Shown piece by piece: positions 45,978 to 54,258 of a DNA stretch of 64,000 nucleotides. Numbering within the stretch: the first letter of the stretch is position 1; each line of letters begins with the position of its first letter. The notes under the pieces are model-generated. The model was not told the DNA's origin, searched no databases, and worked only from the letters and a program-made list of their open reading frames with translations. The DNA comes from Idiomarina abyssalis (GTDB lineage Bacteria > Pseudomonadota > Gammaproteobacteria > Enterobacterales > Alteromonadaceae): NCBI RefSeq assembly GCF_900116625.1, contig NZ_FPBE01000001.1:248001-312000 (forward strand), read 5' to 3'. Made by a program: the position numbers and the translations under genes.

Positions 45978-45987
45978 GAGCACGTCA

Positions 45988-46557
45988 ATGACTGGAATAT
46001 GGGTAGCTATTGGTATTGCGGTAGTTTTGATGATAGTCATTATTGCCATTTACAACGCCATTATTAACCGGGCGAATGCGGTTGAGAGAGCCTGGGCGAA
46101 CGTTATTACGCAGGAACGCCAGAAAAATAAAATCATTCCTCACTTAGAAGATGTCGTAAAAGACTACAAAGAGTTTGAGCAGGGGACACTGACCAAAGTC
46201 ACCGAACTTCGTAGCGCGCTGCAAGGTTTAGATAGTGGCAAAGTCGATACAGCGAAGCTTGAACAGGCAGAAGCCAAAACTGGCGAGTTACTAAAAAGCT
46301 TAAATGTGACGGTTGAAAATTACCCTGAGTTGAAAGCGTCAGAAACCTACCAGAAACTCATGCGCGAAATTACTGATCAGCAGGAAAATATTGGCGCGGC
46401 TATTCGTATTTTTAACCAGAACGTTGAAGACTTTAATAACGGCATTGAAGTTTTTCCGAACTCACTGGTGAATGCCATGCTGAACCGTAAAGAGAAGATA
46501 AAAACGTTTTCTGACTCTCAGGCAGAAGAAGGTTTTGAGTATAAACCTAATATCTAA
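45988..46557 (+). CDS. lemA: LemA-family protein
   Basis: 189 residues. One N-terminal helix, then the LemA helical bundle with VERAWANVITQERQKNKIIP and EVFPNSLVNAM. AGGAGCACG precedes the ATG. Paired with the DUF3137-like gene, 10 bp downstream of it. Inner-membrane protein of unclear function. Confidence 0.9.
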   Translation: MTGIWVAIGIAVVLMIVIIAIYNAIINRANAVERAWANVITQERQKNKIIPHLEDVVKDYKEFEQGTLTKVTELRSALQGLDSGKVDTAKLEQAEAKTGELLKSLNVTVENYPELKASETYQKLMREITDQQENIGAAIRIFNQNVEDFNNGIEVFPNSLVNAMLNRKEKIKTFSDSQAEEGFEYKPNI

Positions 46558-46591
46558 GTGTTATCTGACCGCTTTTGAGAAAGTTCGTAAG

Positions 46592-47407
46592 TCATAGCAA
46601 TACGTCCTTGATAGAGCAGTTCAGTTTTATGTCAGCTATTTCGTCAGCTCGAGTCTTACCCAGCGTTAATAAGGCTATAGGCTGGTTATTTTGGTAGGCC
46701 TGTCGTGCAAAACGGTAACCTGAAAACACCATAAGTGAGGTTCCGATAGCGAGCAGGCCATTACTGTTCTTTAATACGTTTTGGGCTTCTTCGACGCGTG
46801 GTCGGGGAACGTTATCACCAAAATAGACAACATCGGGTTTAAGAATTCCGCCACAGCTCATGCAATTGGCGACGTTAAACTGTTCAAAATCAGCTTCTAA
46901 ATCTGCATCTCCGTCCGGTGCGGCGGTCGCTTCAAGCGCAGCAAAATCTGGGTTCATTTTCAGGCTGCGTTCGTGCATCTCCAGTCTTGGAGTAACCTGC
47001 TGGCAGCTCATACAGACCATGTCGTTGGCGTACCCATGCAAATTAATTACGTTGTTCGCTCCGGCCTTTTGGTGCAGACCATCAACATTTTGCGTAATAA
47101 TATGGCTAATGAGCTTCTGCTGTTGCAACTGGGTAATAGCGTAATGTGCTGAATTAGGTTGTGCGTGGTATAGAACTGGCCAGCCAAACAAACTGCGCGC
47201 CCAGTACCTTTTACGGACGGCTTCGCTGCGCATATAGTCCTGATGCTGAACCGGAGGTGTCCGTTTCCACTCGCCGTCACTATCTCTATAGTCAGGAATG
47301 CCAGAGTCGGTACTTATACCGGCACCTGTAATGATCGTGACCGGTGCATTCCGATGCAGAAACTCCATCAGAGCTTCGCGAGCCTGGGTAGGGTCAGTTA
47401 TTGTCAT
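46592..47407 (-). CDS. NAD-dependent protein deacylase (sirtuin, SIRT4-like class)
   Basis: 271 residues. GAGISTDSGIPDYRD binds NAD, QNVDGLH holds the catalytic His environment, and zinc Cys pairs are CMSC and CMSCGG. The PPVQHQDY insertion is typical of the class II sirtuins rather than CobB. Substrate acyl group unknown. Confidence 0.9.
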   Translation of the reverse strand: MTITDPTQAREALMEFLHRNAPVTIITGAGISTDSGIPDYRDSDGEWKRTPPVQHQDYMRSEAVRKRYWARSLFGWPVLYHAQPNSAHYAITQLQQQKLISHIITQNVDGLHQKAGANNVINLHGYANDMVCMSCQQVTPRLEMHERSLKMNPDFAALEATAAPDGDADLEADFEQFNVANCMSCGGILKPDVVYFGDNVPRPRVEEAQNVLKNSNGLLAIGTSLMVFSGYRFARQAYQNNQPIALLTLGKTRADEIADIKLNCSIKDVLL

Positions 47408-47559
47408 AGTAATGAATATCTACAGGTTACAACTTTACCCTAAAGTTACCACTGCTGAGTACCAAGGTGAAACGCTTAGTAAAGAATCCGCAAATCTTAT
47501 AAGCGTCTATACTAAAGCATGCTAGTTTTCAGGCATTAACCACTTAAAGGAGTAATGGT

Positions 47560-48186
47560 ATGAAAAAATTAGTTTTGGCTATGACAATGTCATCGTTAGC
47601 GCTTGTGGGCTGTGAAAATATGAGTAACACCCAAAAAGGTGCTTCGATAGGTGCTGTGACGGGTGCCTTGCTTGGTAAAGGAACGGGTGATCACGATAAA
47701 AGCCGCTATGTCTGGGGGGCTGCTGTTGGCGCACTGGCAGGCGGAGCTATTGGTTCATATATGGATAAGCAGGAAGAGGAGTTCAGGGAAGAGCTGGCCG
47801 ACAGTGGCGTGAAGGTAATACGCGACGGCGACAACCTTCGTTTGCAACTGCCAAGCAATATTACGTTTGCCACAGGCAGTGCGAACATCTCTCAAAGCTT
47901 TAATCCGGTACTGGACGATGTTGCCCGGGTTCTGCAAAAGTATGAGAAAACCACCATGCTGATTGAAGGCCATACCGACAGCACAGGATCCGCAGAATAT
48001 AACCAGCAATTGTCGTTAAACCGTGCTAAAGCTGTACGCAATCACTTAGTTGGAAGTGGCGTGGACTCGCGCCGTGTGACAACAGAAGGTTACGGCGAGA
48101 GTATGCCAGTTGCGGACAACGATACAGAGAGTGGTCGTCAATTAAACCGTCGTGTTGAATTACGCATTGTCCCCAATACCAAATAG
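47560..48186 (+). CDS. OmpA-family outer-membrane lipoprotein
   Basis: 208 residues. Lipobox LALVGC (Cys19). A glycine-zipper segment GAVTGALLGKGTG and GAAVGALAGGAIGSYM is followed by the peptidoglycan-binding OmpA domain (IEGHTDSTGSAEYNQQLSLN, in outline; NRRVEL). YiaD-like. AAGGAG before the ATG. Tethers the outer membrane to peptidoglycan. Confidence 0.9.
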   Translation: MKKLVLAMTMSSLALVGCENMSNTQKGASIGAVTGALLGKGTGDHDKSRYVWGAAVGALAGGAIGSYMDKQEEEFREELADSGVKVIRDGDNLRLQLPSNITFATGSANISQSFNPVLDDVARVLQKYEKTTMLIEGHTDSTGSAEYNQQLSLNRAKAVRNHLVGSGVDSRRVTTEGYGESMPVADNDTESGRQLNRRVELRIVPNTK

Positions 48187-48192
48187 GTCTGC

Positions 48193-48209
48193 GCGTTAAG
48201 AGTTAACGC
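48193..48209. terminator. Hairpin at the convergence of the OmpA lipoprotein and DUF938 genes
   Basis: GCGTTAA-GAG-TTAACGC, perfect 7-bp stem with a 3-nt loop, just after the OmpA stop and overlapping the DUF938 stop. No clear T-run, so weak. Confidence 0.4.
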
Positions 48210-48790
48210 TGAAACTCCAGAAGTTGATTGTTTGCCGGCATAGTATGGTTTTTTTTCAAATGAAACCCATGCTGGCTGGCAAGTTTTGCAATCCATTGTT
48301 TATCACGTATTCCCATTTGGCTGTCACGAGTACGCAAAGACTGATCAAACGCACGGTTGCTGTCACTGGTGAAATGCCCGTTGTCATTAAACGGTCCGTA
48401 AATACATAAAAGCTTTACTGATTTAAGTTTGTCCCCTAAGTGATTAAACAGCGCTTCGACACCCTCTTTGGGCATAATGTGACAAGTATTTGCGGTAAAT
48501 AAGGCATCGAACTGTCCATCAGGTGCAGACTGAAACACATCGAACTCAACCGGCAAAGGCTGACCTGATACCCCTTCTTTTTCAATTCTGGCTTTTCCCC
48601 CCGGTAAATACTCCGGTTGGTCACTTGCCTGCCATTCTAAATGAGAGAGTTTTTTGGCGAAGTAGACGGCATGTTGCCCTGTACCGCTGCCAACTTCTAA
48701 AACTTGTGACGCATTAGCAAAAGCGGCTTCCAGAACCCCAAGTATTGGGTCTTTATTGTTTTCACAGGCTTGTGAGAAAGGGAGTTCCAT
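48203..48790 (-). CDS. DUF938 SAM-dependent methyltransferase-like protein
   Basis: 195 residues. SAM-binding motif VLEVGSGTGQHAVYFA. DUF938 signature FSQACENNKDPIL at the start and FTANTCHIMP. Cytosolic, substrate unknown. Convergent with the OmpA lipoprotein. Confidence 0.87.
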   Translation of the reverse strand: MELPFSQACENNKDPILGVLEAAFANASQVLEVGSGTGQHAVYFAKKLSHLEWQASDQPEYLPGGKARIEKEGVSGQPLPVEFDVFQSAPDGQFDALFTANTCHIMPKEGVEALFNHLGDKLKSVKLLCIYGPFNDNGHFTSDSNRAFDQSLRTRDSQMGIRDKQWIAKLASQHGFHLKKNHTMPANNQLLEFQR

Positions 48791-48849
48791 AAAATATCAC
48801 CGAGTTGTCTTCTTAGTGTCGAATAATTTAAGAGAGAATTAATAGGGTT

Positions 48850-50358
48850 TTACATCCAGGACTTTCTCAAGGCTTCTACCTGATACAGACAGGTGTCTAT
48901 GTATTTCTCTCCAGTTGCCCTTTTAATGAATGGCAGTGTCTGACCTCCGCAAGCCAGTACCAGCCTGACGGAACACAATTGAAAGCGCCTCATAAACCAG
49001 CTTTGATGCAATTGAGTTTGTTGCACTTTATGAATTGGGAAGCATCGGTAATTGACGCCAATGAGTCCTTTCCTTATGTAGATAAACTGCTCGTCCATTG
49101 CGTAACCCCATCTTTTCCAACTGAGTATGACGAGGCCGGTGGTTAAGATAAAAAGTCCGCCTGTGGCGACTGAAAGCTCTGCCTGATCAAAGTAAATGAA
49201 AGCGATAGCAAGAGGTATTAGTAACCAGAAGGCAATAAGCGTGTTTCTGATGGCCAGACGTTTGCTAACCGGATGGTAGTTGATGGCGCTTAGTTTATTT
49301 TCGGGCCAGGCATCGCTTGCTAAATCGTCAGCTTCGCTCAGGGTGACAGAAGGCACCATGATTTTCCCACCGGATGTTCCTGCGGATTGACGATCAAGGC
49401 TCGCACCTAGCTGTTCAAACTTTAAGTTAATTCTTTGGAGTATGCGGTCAAGCCAATTCTGTTGGTAAACAATCATCTGGAGACGGGATAACTTCATGAC
49501 AACTTCATGGCGAGTAAAAAAGCCGTTACGACGAATGTAGCGATCATTGCTCCGGGTTAACTTAAAGTCATAGAAAGTAATGACTGAACCTAAGATGGAA
49601 ATTAACGCCATAAAAGCAATCACTACAAAAGCGATTGATAGAAAGAACAGCACGTATTGCCAAAAAGCATACTGGGAGGAAGCCATTAAAGCATCAACAT
49701 CGACCCCGAGGTTTTCTATACCCGCAATAAACTTCTCTGAGAGGGAATTAAAGAAAGGTGCTAAAGCACCTAACACAATCCAAATTCGGTTGCTGGCAAG
49801 CCCGTGGATAACTAAGTCCTGAACTGAGCGAGAGTTTAAAAGTTGCTCTTGTTCTGTCTCAGTGCTTTCAGTTTCTGCACTAGAGGCCTGCTCCGTTTTG
49901 TGGGAGAGGACTTCCTGCTTAAGAGACTCCGCAACACCTTTCGATAATGCAATGATCTTTGCTTCGAGCTTACTTGAGCCTGCCGTATCCAACAGCATAC
50001 ATACGTGGTTACTAGGCCGGTAAAAAATAGGCTGTTCGAAGCGAACATTTTGGATACGTTCAAAAGGTAGGTCGATATGGTTCTTTTGAAAGACGCCAGA
50101 ATGAATTTGTACGCGTCCGTCAGTTAATCGGTATTGATAGAAATAGAACTTTAGCAGGGCACTTATTGCAACAAACAGCAGTAATGCCGCCAGACCAGAA
50201 ATAATCGCTAAACCATTCTCAGAAAATTGATTATAGCCAACAAGAATAGCCGGTAATAAGTAAATAAGGTTGTTGCCAACGTCTTTTACGAACTGCACTG
50301 CAAAGTAAATAATCGCGACTGGCGATAGTTTTAGCCATTGACCTTGATAATTAGTCAT
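48850..50358 (-). CDS. PH-domain membrane protein, YdbT-like
   Basis: 502 residues from the ATG at 50358; a GTG at 50373 is possible. Multiple membrane helices, with three bacterial PH (bPH2) repeats (for example LPFERIQNVRFEQP, FFTRHEVVMKLSRLQM, FPIHKVQQTQLHQS). YdbS-YdbT pairs are membrane proteins of unknown role. The start overlaps the upstream partner's stop. Confidence 0.82.
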   Translation of the reverse strand: MTNYQGQWLKLSPVAIIYFAVQFVKDVGNNLIYLLPAILVGYNQFSENGLAIISGLAALLLFVAISALLKFYFYQYRLTDGRVQIHSGVFQKNHIDLPFERIQNVRFEQPIFYRPSNHVCMLLDTAGSSKLEAKIIALSKGVAESLKQEVLSHKTEQASSAETESTETEQEQLLNSRSVQDLVIHGLASNRIWIVLGALAPFFNSLSEKFIAGIENLGVDVDALMASSQYAFWQYVLFFLSIAFVVIAFMALISILGSVITFYDFKLTRSNDRYIRRNGFFTRHEVVMKLSRLQMIVYQQNWLDRILQRINLKFEQLGASLDRQSAGTSGGKIMVPSVTLSEADDLASDAWPENKLSAINYHPVSKRLAIRNTLIAFWLLIPLAIAFIYFDQAELSVATGGLFILTTGLVILSWKRWGYAMDEQFIYIRKGLIGVNYRCFPIHKVQQTQLHQSWFMRRFQLCSVRLVLACGGQTLPFIKRATGEKYIDTCLYQVEALRKSWM

Positions 50359-50893
50359 TTTCAGCAATATCACTATGAGTTAATACGTAGGATCTGAGTT
50401 CTCGCGCTTTTTCGTCCGGTAAACCGGGTATTGCAAAGGTATGCATGGTACCGCCGGCGCTAAAAATCTCCAGAGTGGATAAACCAAAGTGCCGGTCAAT
50501 AGGCCCATGCTTTAACTCTACATGTTGTATACGCAAAACGGGTTGACTGACAACAGACTTAAAAATGACTCCGCTACGGTAACTGAAGTCATGCTCACGT
50601 AGAGCATAGCCTTTGTTTTTATCAGCAATAATGCCGTAGGCGGAAGTCAATAAACCAAAAATGCCAGCGGCTAGCTGAAGCTGTGGTAAGTAAAGTTCAA
50701 GGGTCTTTGGGAGAACAAACCAAGGTTGCCAGTAAAGGCTCAAGAGAGCGCTAACCACAATTAACCAAAAGGTTAAGCGGCACATTAAATTGACTTTCAT
50801 GTACATTGGGCTTAGCGGAGTAAACGCCTGCGAGCTGACCGTTGGAAGGTTGTCAGGTAATATTGGTTGATTGCTAAAAGTATCGTCTAGCAT
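50351..50893 (-). CDS. PH-domain membrane protein, YdbS-like
   Basis: 180 residues with two membrane helices and one bPH2 domain (VLRIQHVELKHGPIDRHFGL). Upstream partner of the YdbT-like gene, overlapping it, so a two-gene operon. Role unknown. Confidence 0.82.
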   Translation of the reverse strand: MLDDTFSNQPILPDNLPTVSSQAFTPLSPMYMKVNLMCRLTFWLIVVSALLSLYWQPWFVLPKTLELYLPQLQLAAGIFGLLTSAYGIIADKNKGYALREHDFSYRSGVIFKSVVSQPVLRIQHVELKHGPIDRHFGLSTLEIFSAGGTMHTFAIPGLPDEKARELRSYVLTHSDIAEND

Positions 50894-50969
50894 GATATCG
50901 CTTTTGTGATTGTTATTATGTTTTAAAATTAACAGTATTTTTCGACACGTTCTAGTTTCAAGGCAATAA

Positions 50970-50995
50970 AAAAGCGGCTTAAAAAAGCCGCTTTT
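50970..50995 (-). terminator. Rho-independent terminator after the BON-domain gene
   Basis: AAAAGCGGCTT-AAAA-AAGCCGCTTTT, perfect 11-bp stem. On the minus strand it is followed by TTTTTTATTG-like sequence, the correct direction for the BON gene whose stop is at 51024. Confidence 0.85.
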
Positions 50996-51023
50996 ATTCA
51001 GGGAGTTTTAAAATAAACGATAA

Positions 51024-51431
51024 TTACTGTTCTTCGCGAACCTGAATATCGTTCTCGATGTCTTTGACACCTTTTACGGTAGCAGCCAGATTTTCTGCTG
51101 TATCAATATCAGCTTCATCGTCAACAAAGCCTGATAACTGAACAATACCGTTATTTGTTTCAACATTGATGTCCATACTGCTTAGGTTGTCATCTTCAAA
51201 GATAACTGCTTTAACCTTAGTAGTGATAACAGCGTCATCAACATATTCGCCAGCGTCTTTCGCTTTTTGCTCAGTGTAGCTTTTTGCTTCTTTAGCTTTT
51301 TCTTCCGTTTCCTGCATTGCGCTTTCAGCTTTAGATTCAGCTTTTTCAGTTTCTGCTTCACTACAGCCAGAAAGCGTTAGCATTGAAAGTGCGATTAAAC
51401 TTGCTGGTAGTGCCGTCTTGAAGTTTTTCAT
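51024..51431 (-). CDS. BON-domain lipoprotein
   Basis: 135 residues from the ATG at 51431 (CAGGAGG at good spacing). Lipobox LTLSGC. A charged coiled-coil-like region of Lys/Glu/Ala (about 25-60) is followed by a BON domain (DDAVITTKVKAVIFEDD, VQLSGFVDDEADID). Periplasmic or outer-membrane protein bound to envelope stress, as in OsmY-like proteins. Own terminator downstream. Confidence 0.85.
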   Translation of the reverse strand: MKNFKTALPASLIALSMLTLSGCSEAETEKAESKAESAMQETEEKAKEAKSYTEQKAKDAGEYVDDAVITTKVKAVIFEDDNLSSMDINVETNNGIVQLSGFVDDEADIDTAENLAATVKGVKDIENDIQVREEQ

Positions 51432-51503
51432 AGATAACCTCCTGTTATTGAAAATCGTTACCACAAACACTATAGCTACATATTTACGACTTTACGGTCA
51501 TCT

Positions 51504-51797
51504 TTACAGATGTTTTGCAAAACTGGCTGCAGTCTGTACACCCGTGATAATTCTTAATATTTTTAACGCTGCTCCCGACTTTGACTTGCCCTGTTTTTTT
51601 GGTTCCATTTTTTGCGGTCTGTCTGATAGTTCCCCTATAAAGAAACCTGTACCAACGGCAAAGCAAAGAGCCGTAGGGGAGGATAATTTGTCACAGGTTG
51701 TAGAAACTACCTGACAGGAGCGAACCTTCAACGCCAGCTTGCGATTTTTAAGGTTTTGTTCCAATTGCGCAATTTGATCATCAAGGCTTGAAGTCAT
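51504..51797 (-). CDS. Small hypothetical protein of the YqjD/YqjE-like operon
   Basis: 97 residues with GGAGG before the ATG. Coiled-coil start (LDDQIAQLEQNLKNRKLALK), then a hydrophobic segment (LCFAVGTGFFIGEL) and a second helix at the end. Not recognised. Placed like YqjK in the yqjDEK order. Confidence 0.55.
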   Translation of the reverse strand: MTSSLDDQIAQLEQNLKNRKLALKVRSCQVVSTTCDKLSSPTALCFAVGTGFFIGELSDRPQKMEPKKQGKSKSGAALKILRIITGVQTAASFAKHL

Positions 51798-51807
51798 AAA
51801 GCCTCCA

Positions 51808-52179
51808 TTAAAGATTGCTGCTTGTTTTAGAAAAAAGCAGATTGCGGCTGTTCTGCTTTATACGTCTTATAAGATAAAGCGCAATGGCTAAATGACACGC
51901 AGCAACAATAATAAGTGCTGTAGTCAGGGACAAAATGCCGTTACTTACAACCGCAGCTACGGAAGCGGCCACTAGCGCGCCCCAAGCTGACAAAACTAAG
52001 CAGCTGGCAATAACGGCAAACGCGACCATGCGAACGAAGCTTTCTCCAGCCCGGCGGGCTTCCATACCTGCAAGCTGGAGCTGTGCTCTAACAACGCCGC
52101 GTACTTCACTTTGCAGTGCGCGAACTTGCTGAAGCAACCCTTCGGCTTCGCTCGCTTCCGTTTGATTACGAGCGGTCAC
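51808..52179 (-). CDS. YqjE-like (phage holin family) membrane protein
   Basis: 123 residues, GTG start at 52179 overlapping the DUF883 gene. Two membrane helices (about 52-75 and 82-103) after an amphipathic N-terminus. Matches the phage_holin/YqjE family; function unknown but co-located with YqjD. Confidence 0.7.
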   Translation of the reverse strand: MTARNQTEASEAEGLLQQVRALQSEVRGVVRAQLQLAGMEARRAGESFVRMVAFAVIASCLVLSAWGALVAASVAAVVSNGILSLTTALIIVAACHLAIALYLIRRIKQNSRNLLFSKTSSNL

Positions 52180-52423
52180 TAAATAGCCTACTTAATAGGT
52201 AGCCACTTGCTGCCGCAATTCCCAAAGACTTAATGGGGTTTTCTTTAACGTAGTCCGTTGCGGTTGCTAACCACTTTTCTTGAGTCACCTTAAGATCATG
52301 ACCTTTTTCACCAATGCTATCTGAAGCGTGCTTTGCAGCATCGGCAACTTTATCGATGGTGTCGTGAGCTTTATTTGCTGATTTATTTACTGCTTCTTCG
52401 GTTCTAGCTTGATTGTTACTCAT
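52166..52423 (-). CDS. YqjD/ElaB-family DUF883 protein
   Basis: 85 residues with GAGGG before the ATG. Long helical N-terminus rich in Ala/Lys/Asp, then a C-terminal membrane helix (PIKSLGIAAASGYLLSRLF), the DUF883 layout of membrane-anchored ribosome-associated proteins such as YqjD and ElaB. Likely stationary-phase regulated. Confidence 0.82.
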   Translation of the reverse strand: MSNNQARTEEAVNKSANKAHDTIDKVADAAKHASDSIGEKGHDLKVTQEKWLATATDYVKENPIKSLGIAAASGYLLSRLFSDRS

Positions 52424-52582
52424 AATACCCTCGTGTTTTGTGAAAGCCTATTACTAAGCAAAGACGCTAATAGAAATATAAGCAAATTTATTTACATGGC
52501 TTTACAGAGCGAAAAAGCTCTTAGTTCTTTATATTTAGCGAAGGTAAATAAAACCCTATAAAAAGCAGTGTTATTATTATTT

Positions 52583-52596
52583 TTGATTGAGATCAA
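52583..52596. promoter_or_regulatory. FNR-type box
   Basis: TTGAT-TGAG-ATCAA, a perfect match to the FNR/CRP-like TTGAT-N4-ATCAA. Centred about 67 bp before the ATG of the next gene, consistent with class II activation if the transcript starts near 52631. Confidence 0.7.
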
Positions 52597-52655
52597 CATC
52601 GTTATTCCCGAGTTTGAATAAACTGAAATTAAGAATTCAAACAAAGGAAATAACC

Positions 52656-52799
52656 ATGAATTTATGGCAAGAGTTTTTCAATGATCCGGTAATATTTTTT
52701 TCTTTTAGCGGCTTGGCTATTGTTATTGGGATGTGTGCTTTCTATGCTGTTTTCTTCTATATAAAGATGATTAAGTCAGAGAAAAAGCGTAAACAATAA
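52656..52799 (+). CDS. DUF3149-like small membrane protein
   Basis: 47 residues from the ATG at 52656 (AAAGGAAA). NLWQEFFNDPVIFFSF then a single helix ending in FFYIKMIKSEKKRKQ. Matches the DUF3149 style, a short transmembrane protein of unknown role. It follows an FNR-type box, so it may be induced at low oxygen. Co-transcribed with the next gene 15 bp downstream. Confidence 0.7.
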   Translation: MNLWQEFFNDPVIFFSFSGLAIVIGMCAFYAVFFYIKMIKSEKKRKQ

Positions 52800-52814
52800 G
52801 CTTAAAGGAGATAT

Positions 52815-53129
52815 ATGAAATATATTTTTCAAGTTCGTATTAAGGAAGGTCATACGGCAGAAGAATATGCAGACGCCTGGGTTCGGGCTAGTGAAATTAT
52901 TCAACAGGCTCCGGGCGCCCGAGGCACAGAGTTACATCGCAAAATTGGTGATGATAAGACCCTAATTGCAATAGCATCGTGGGACAGTAAAGAGCAGCGA
53001 GACGCTATGGAAGGTCAGCATAACCAAAAGGTTGCAGAAATTATTCGTAGCGCCGCGCCGTTTTGTGAAATAACGCCATTAGGCGAGTTTGAAGATCCTG
53101 AATGGGTTGTGATGCCAGCTAAAAATTAG
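52815..53129 (+). CDS. Small antibiotic-biosynthesis-monooxygenase-like protein
   Basis: 104 residues. Ferredoxin-like ABM/dimeric alpha-beta barrel pattern: IFQVRIKEGHTAEEYADAW at the start, LIAIASWDSKEQRDAM in the middle. AAAGGAG before the ATG. Its 3' end overlaps ilvE by 4 bases on the other strand. Substrate unknown. Confidence 0.65.
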   Translation: MKYIFQVRIKEGHTAEEYADAWVRASEIIQQAPGARGTELHRKIGDDKTLIAIASWDSKEQRDAMEGQHNQKVAEIIRSAAPFCEITPLGEFEDPEWVVMPAKN

Positions 53130-54121
53130 ATTTGCGTTAACCAACCATGTTTGTCTTCAGCTTTACCCCATTGAATGTCGTTCAGCGCTTTGCGCAGCTT
53201 CAGTGTCGTCTTTCCTGGGCTTGCATCGCCGACCGGAATTTCTTTTCCTTTATGAATTAAAGTTCCAACAGGCGCCAGTACCGCTGCTGTTCCGGATAGA
53301 GCAGCTTCGCTTTCCGGTTTGGCCGCACGTTCAAGTAATTCATCGACGCTCAACTCGCGCTCCGAAACCGTCATGCCCATATCGCGGGCAATAGTCAGAA
53401 TGGAGTCTCGGGTGACACCGTGTAAGAAACTGCTGTCCAGTGCCTTGGTGATAATTTCGTTGCCGTCAATTAATAAGAAATTAGCTGCTCCGGTTTCCTG
53501 TACGTCGCCATTGGGGCAAAACAGAACCTGATCGGCGTTTACAGAAGCACGTGCTTGCAAAATTGGCTGCAATGCACTGGCGTAGTTACCGCCACTTTTC
53601 ACCATTCCCATATGGGCAGCGCAACGCGAACCATCTTCTTCAAGCAGTAAACGCAGGGTTTGGTCGCCGCTGGCAAAATAGTCACCAACAGGTGAAAGGA
53701 GCACATAGAGCATGGATGAGCTGGTCGGGGAGGCCGCTTTACCAATGGCTGCTTCGGTGCCTATATGAGTAGGGCGTATATACATTGAGCCAGGCGGTTT
53801 GGGCACGTCGTTGTGAAAATGTTTAACCACATCGGTAATCATTTTCTGCAGGAAGCTTGCATCAAAAGCCGGTAAGGAAAGCAACTGGCTGCTTTGTTGC
53901 ATACGCTCTATGTTGCGATCCATTCTAAAGAGGTTTATTGAACCATTTTCATGGCGAAACGCTTTTAACCCCTCAAAACAGGTGCTCGCATAGTGCAGAA
54001 CATGAGCACCGGGGTGTAATTGTATGCTGTCAGAGGAGACTAGCTCAGGCGAACTCCAGTTTGAGTTTTCGAAAGTTGCCAAAGTCATTTGCGGCATAAA
54101 TACAGTGCCAAAAGCTGCCAT
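53126..54121 (-). CDS. ilvE: Branched-chain amino acid aminotransferase
   Basis: 331 residues. PLP class IV transaminase of the BCAT2-like group: HYASTCFEGLKAFR, YIRPTHIGTE, the PLP Lys in VKSGGNYASALQP and VQETGAANFLLI. Interconverts Val/Leu/Ile with their 2-keto acids. Length fits the long bacterial type. Confidence 0.93.
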   Translation of the reverse strand: MAAFGTVFMPQMTLATFENSNWSSPELVSSDSIQLHPGAHVLHYASTCFEGLKAFRHENGSINLFRMDRNIERMQQSSQLLSLPAFDASFLQKMITDVVKHFHNDVPKPPGSMYIRPTHIGTEAAIGKAASPTSSSMLYVLLSPVGDYFASGDQTLRLLLEEDGSRCAAHMGMVKSGGNYASALQPILQARASVNADQVLFCPNGDVQETGAANFLLIDGNEIITKALDSSFLHGVTRDSILTIARDMGMTVSERELSVDELLERAAKPESEAALSGTAAVLAPVGTLIHKGKEIPVGDASPGKTTLKLRKALNDIQWGKAEDKHGWLTQI

Positions 54122-54258
54122 AAAGTTATCCTGCTTGGGTAAATAGTTGCGCCGTAATATACCATAATTTTTAACATTTGGATGACTCTGCCGGTTTGCT
54201 TCTTGTTAGGCATGCTCGTACATTGAAGTATCTATACGTAGAAACAGGTGAGCAATTA

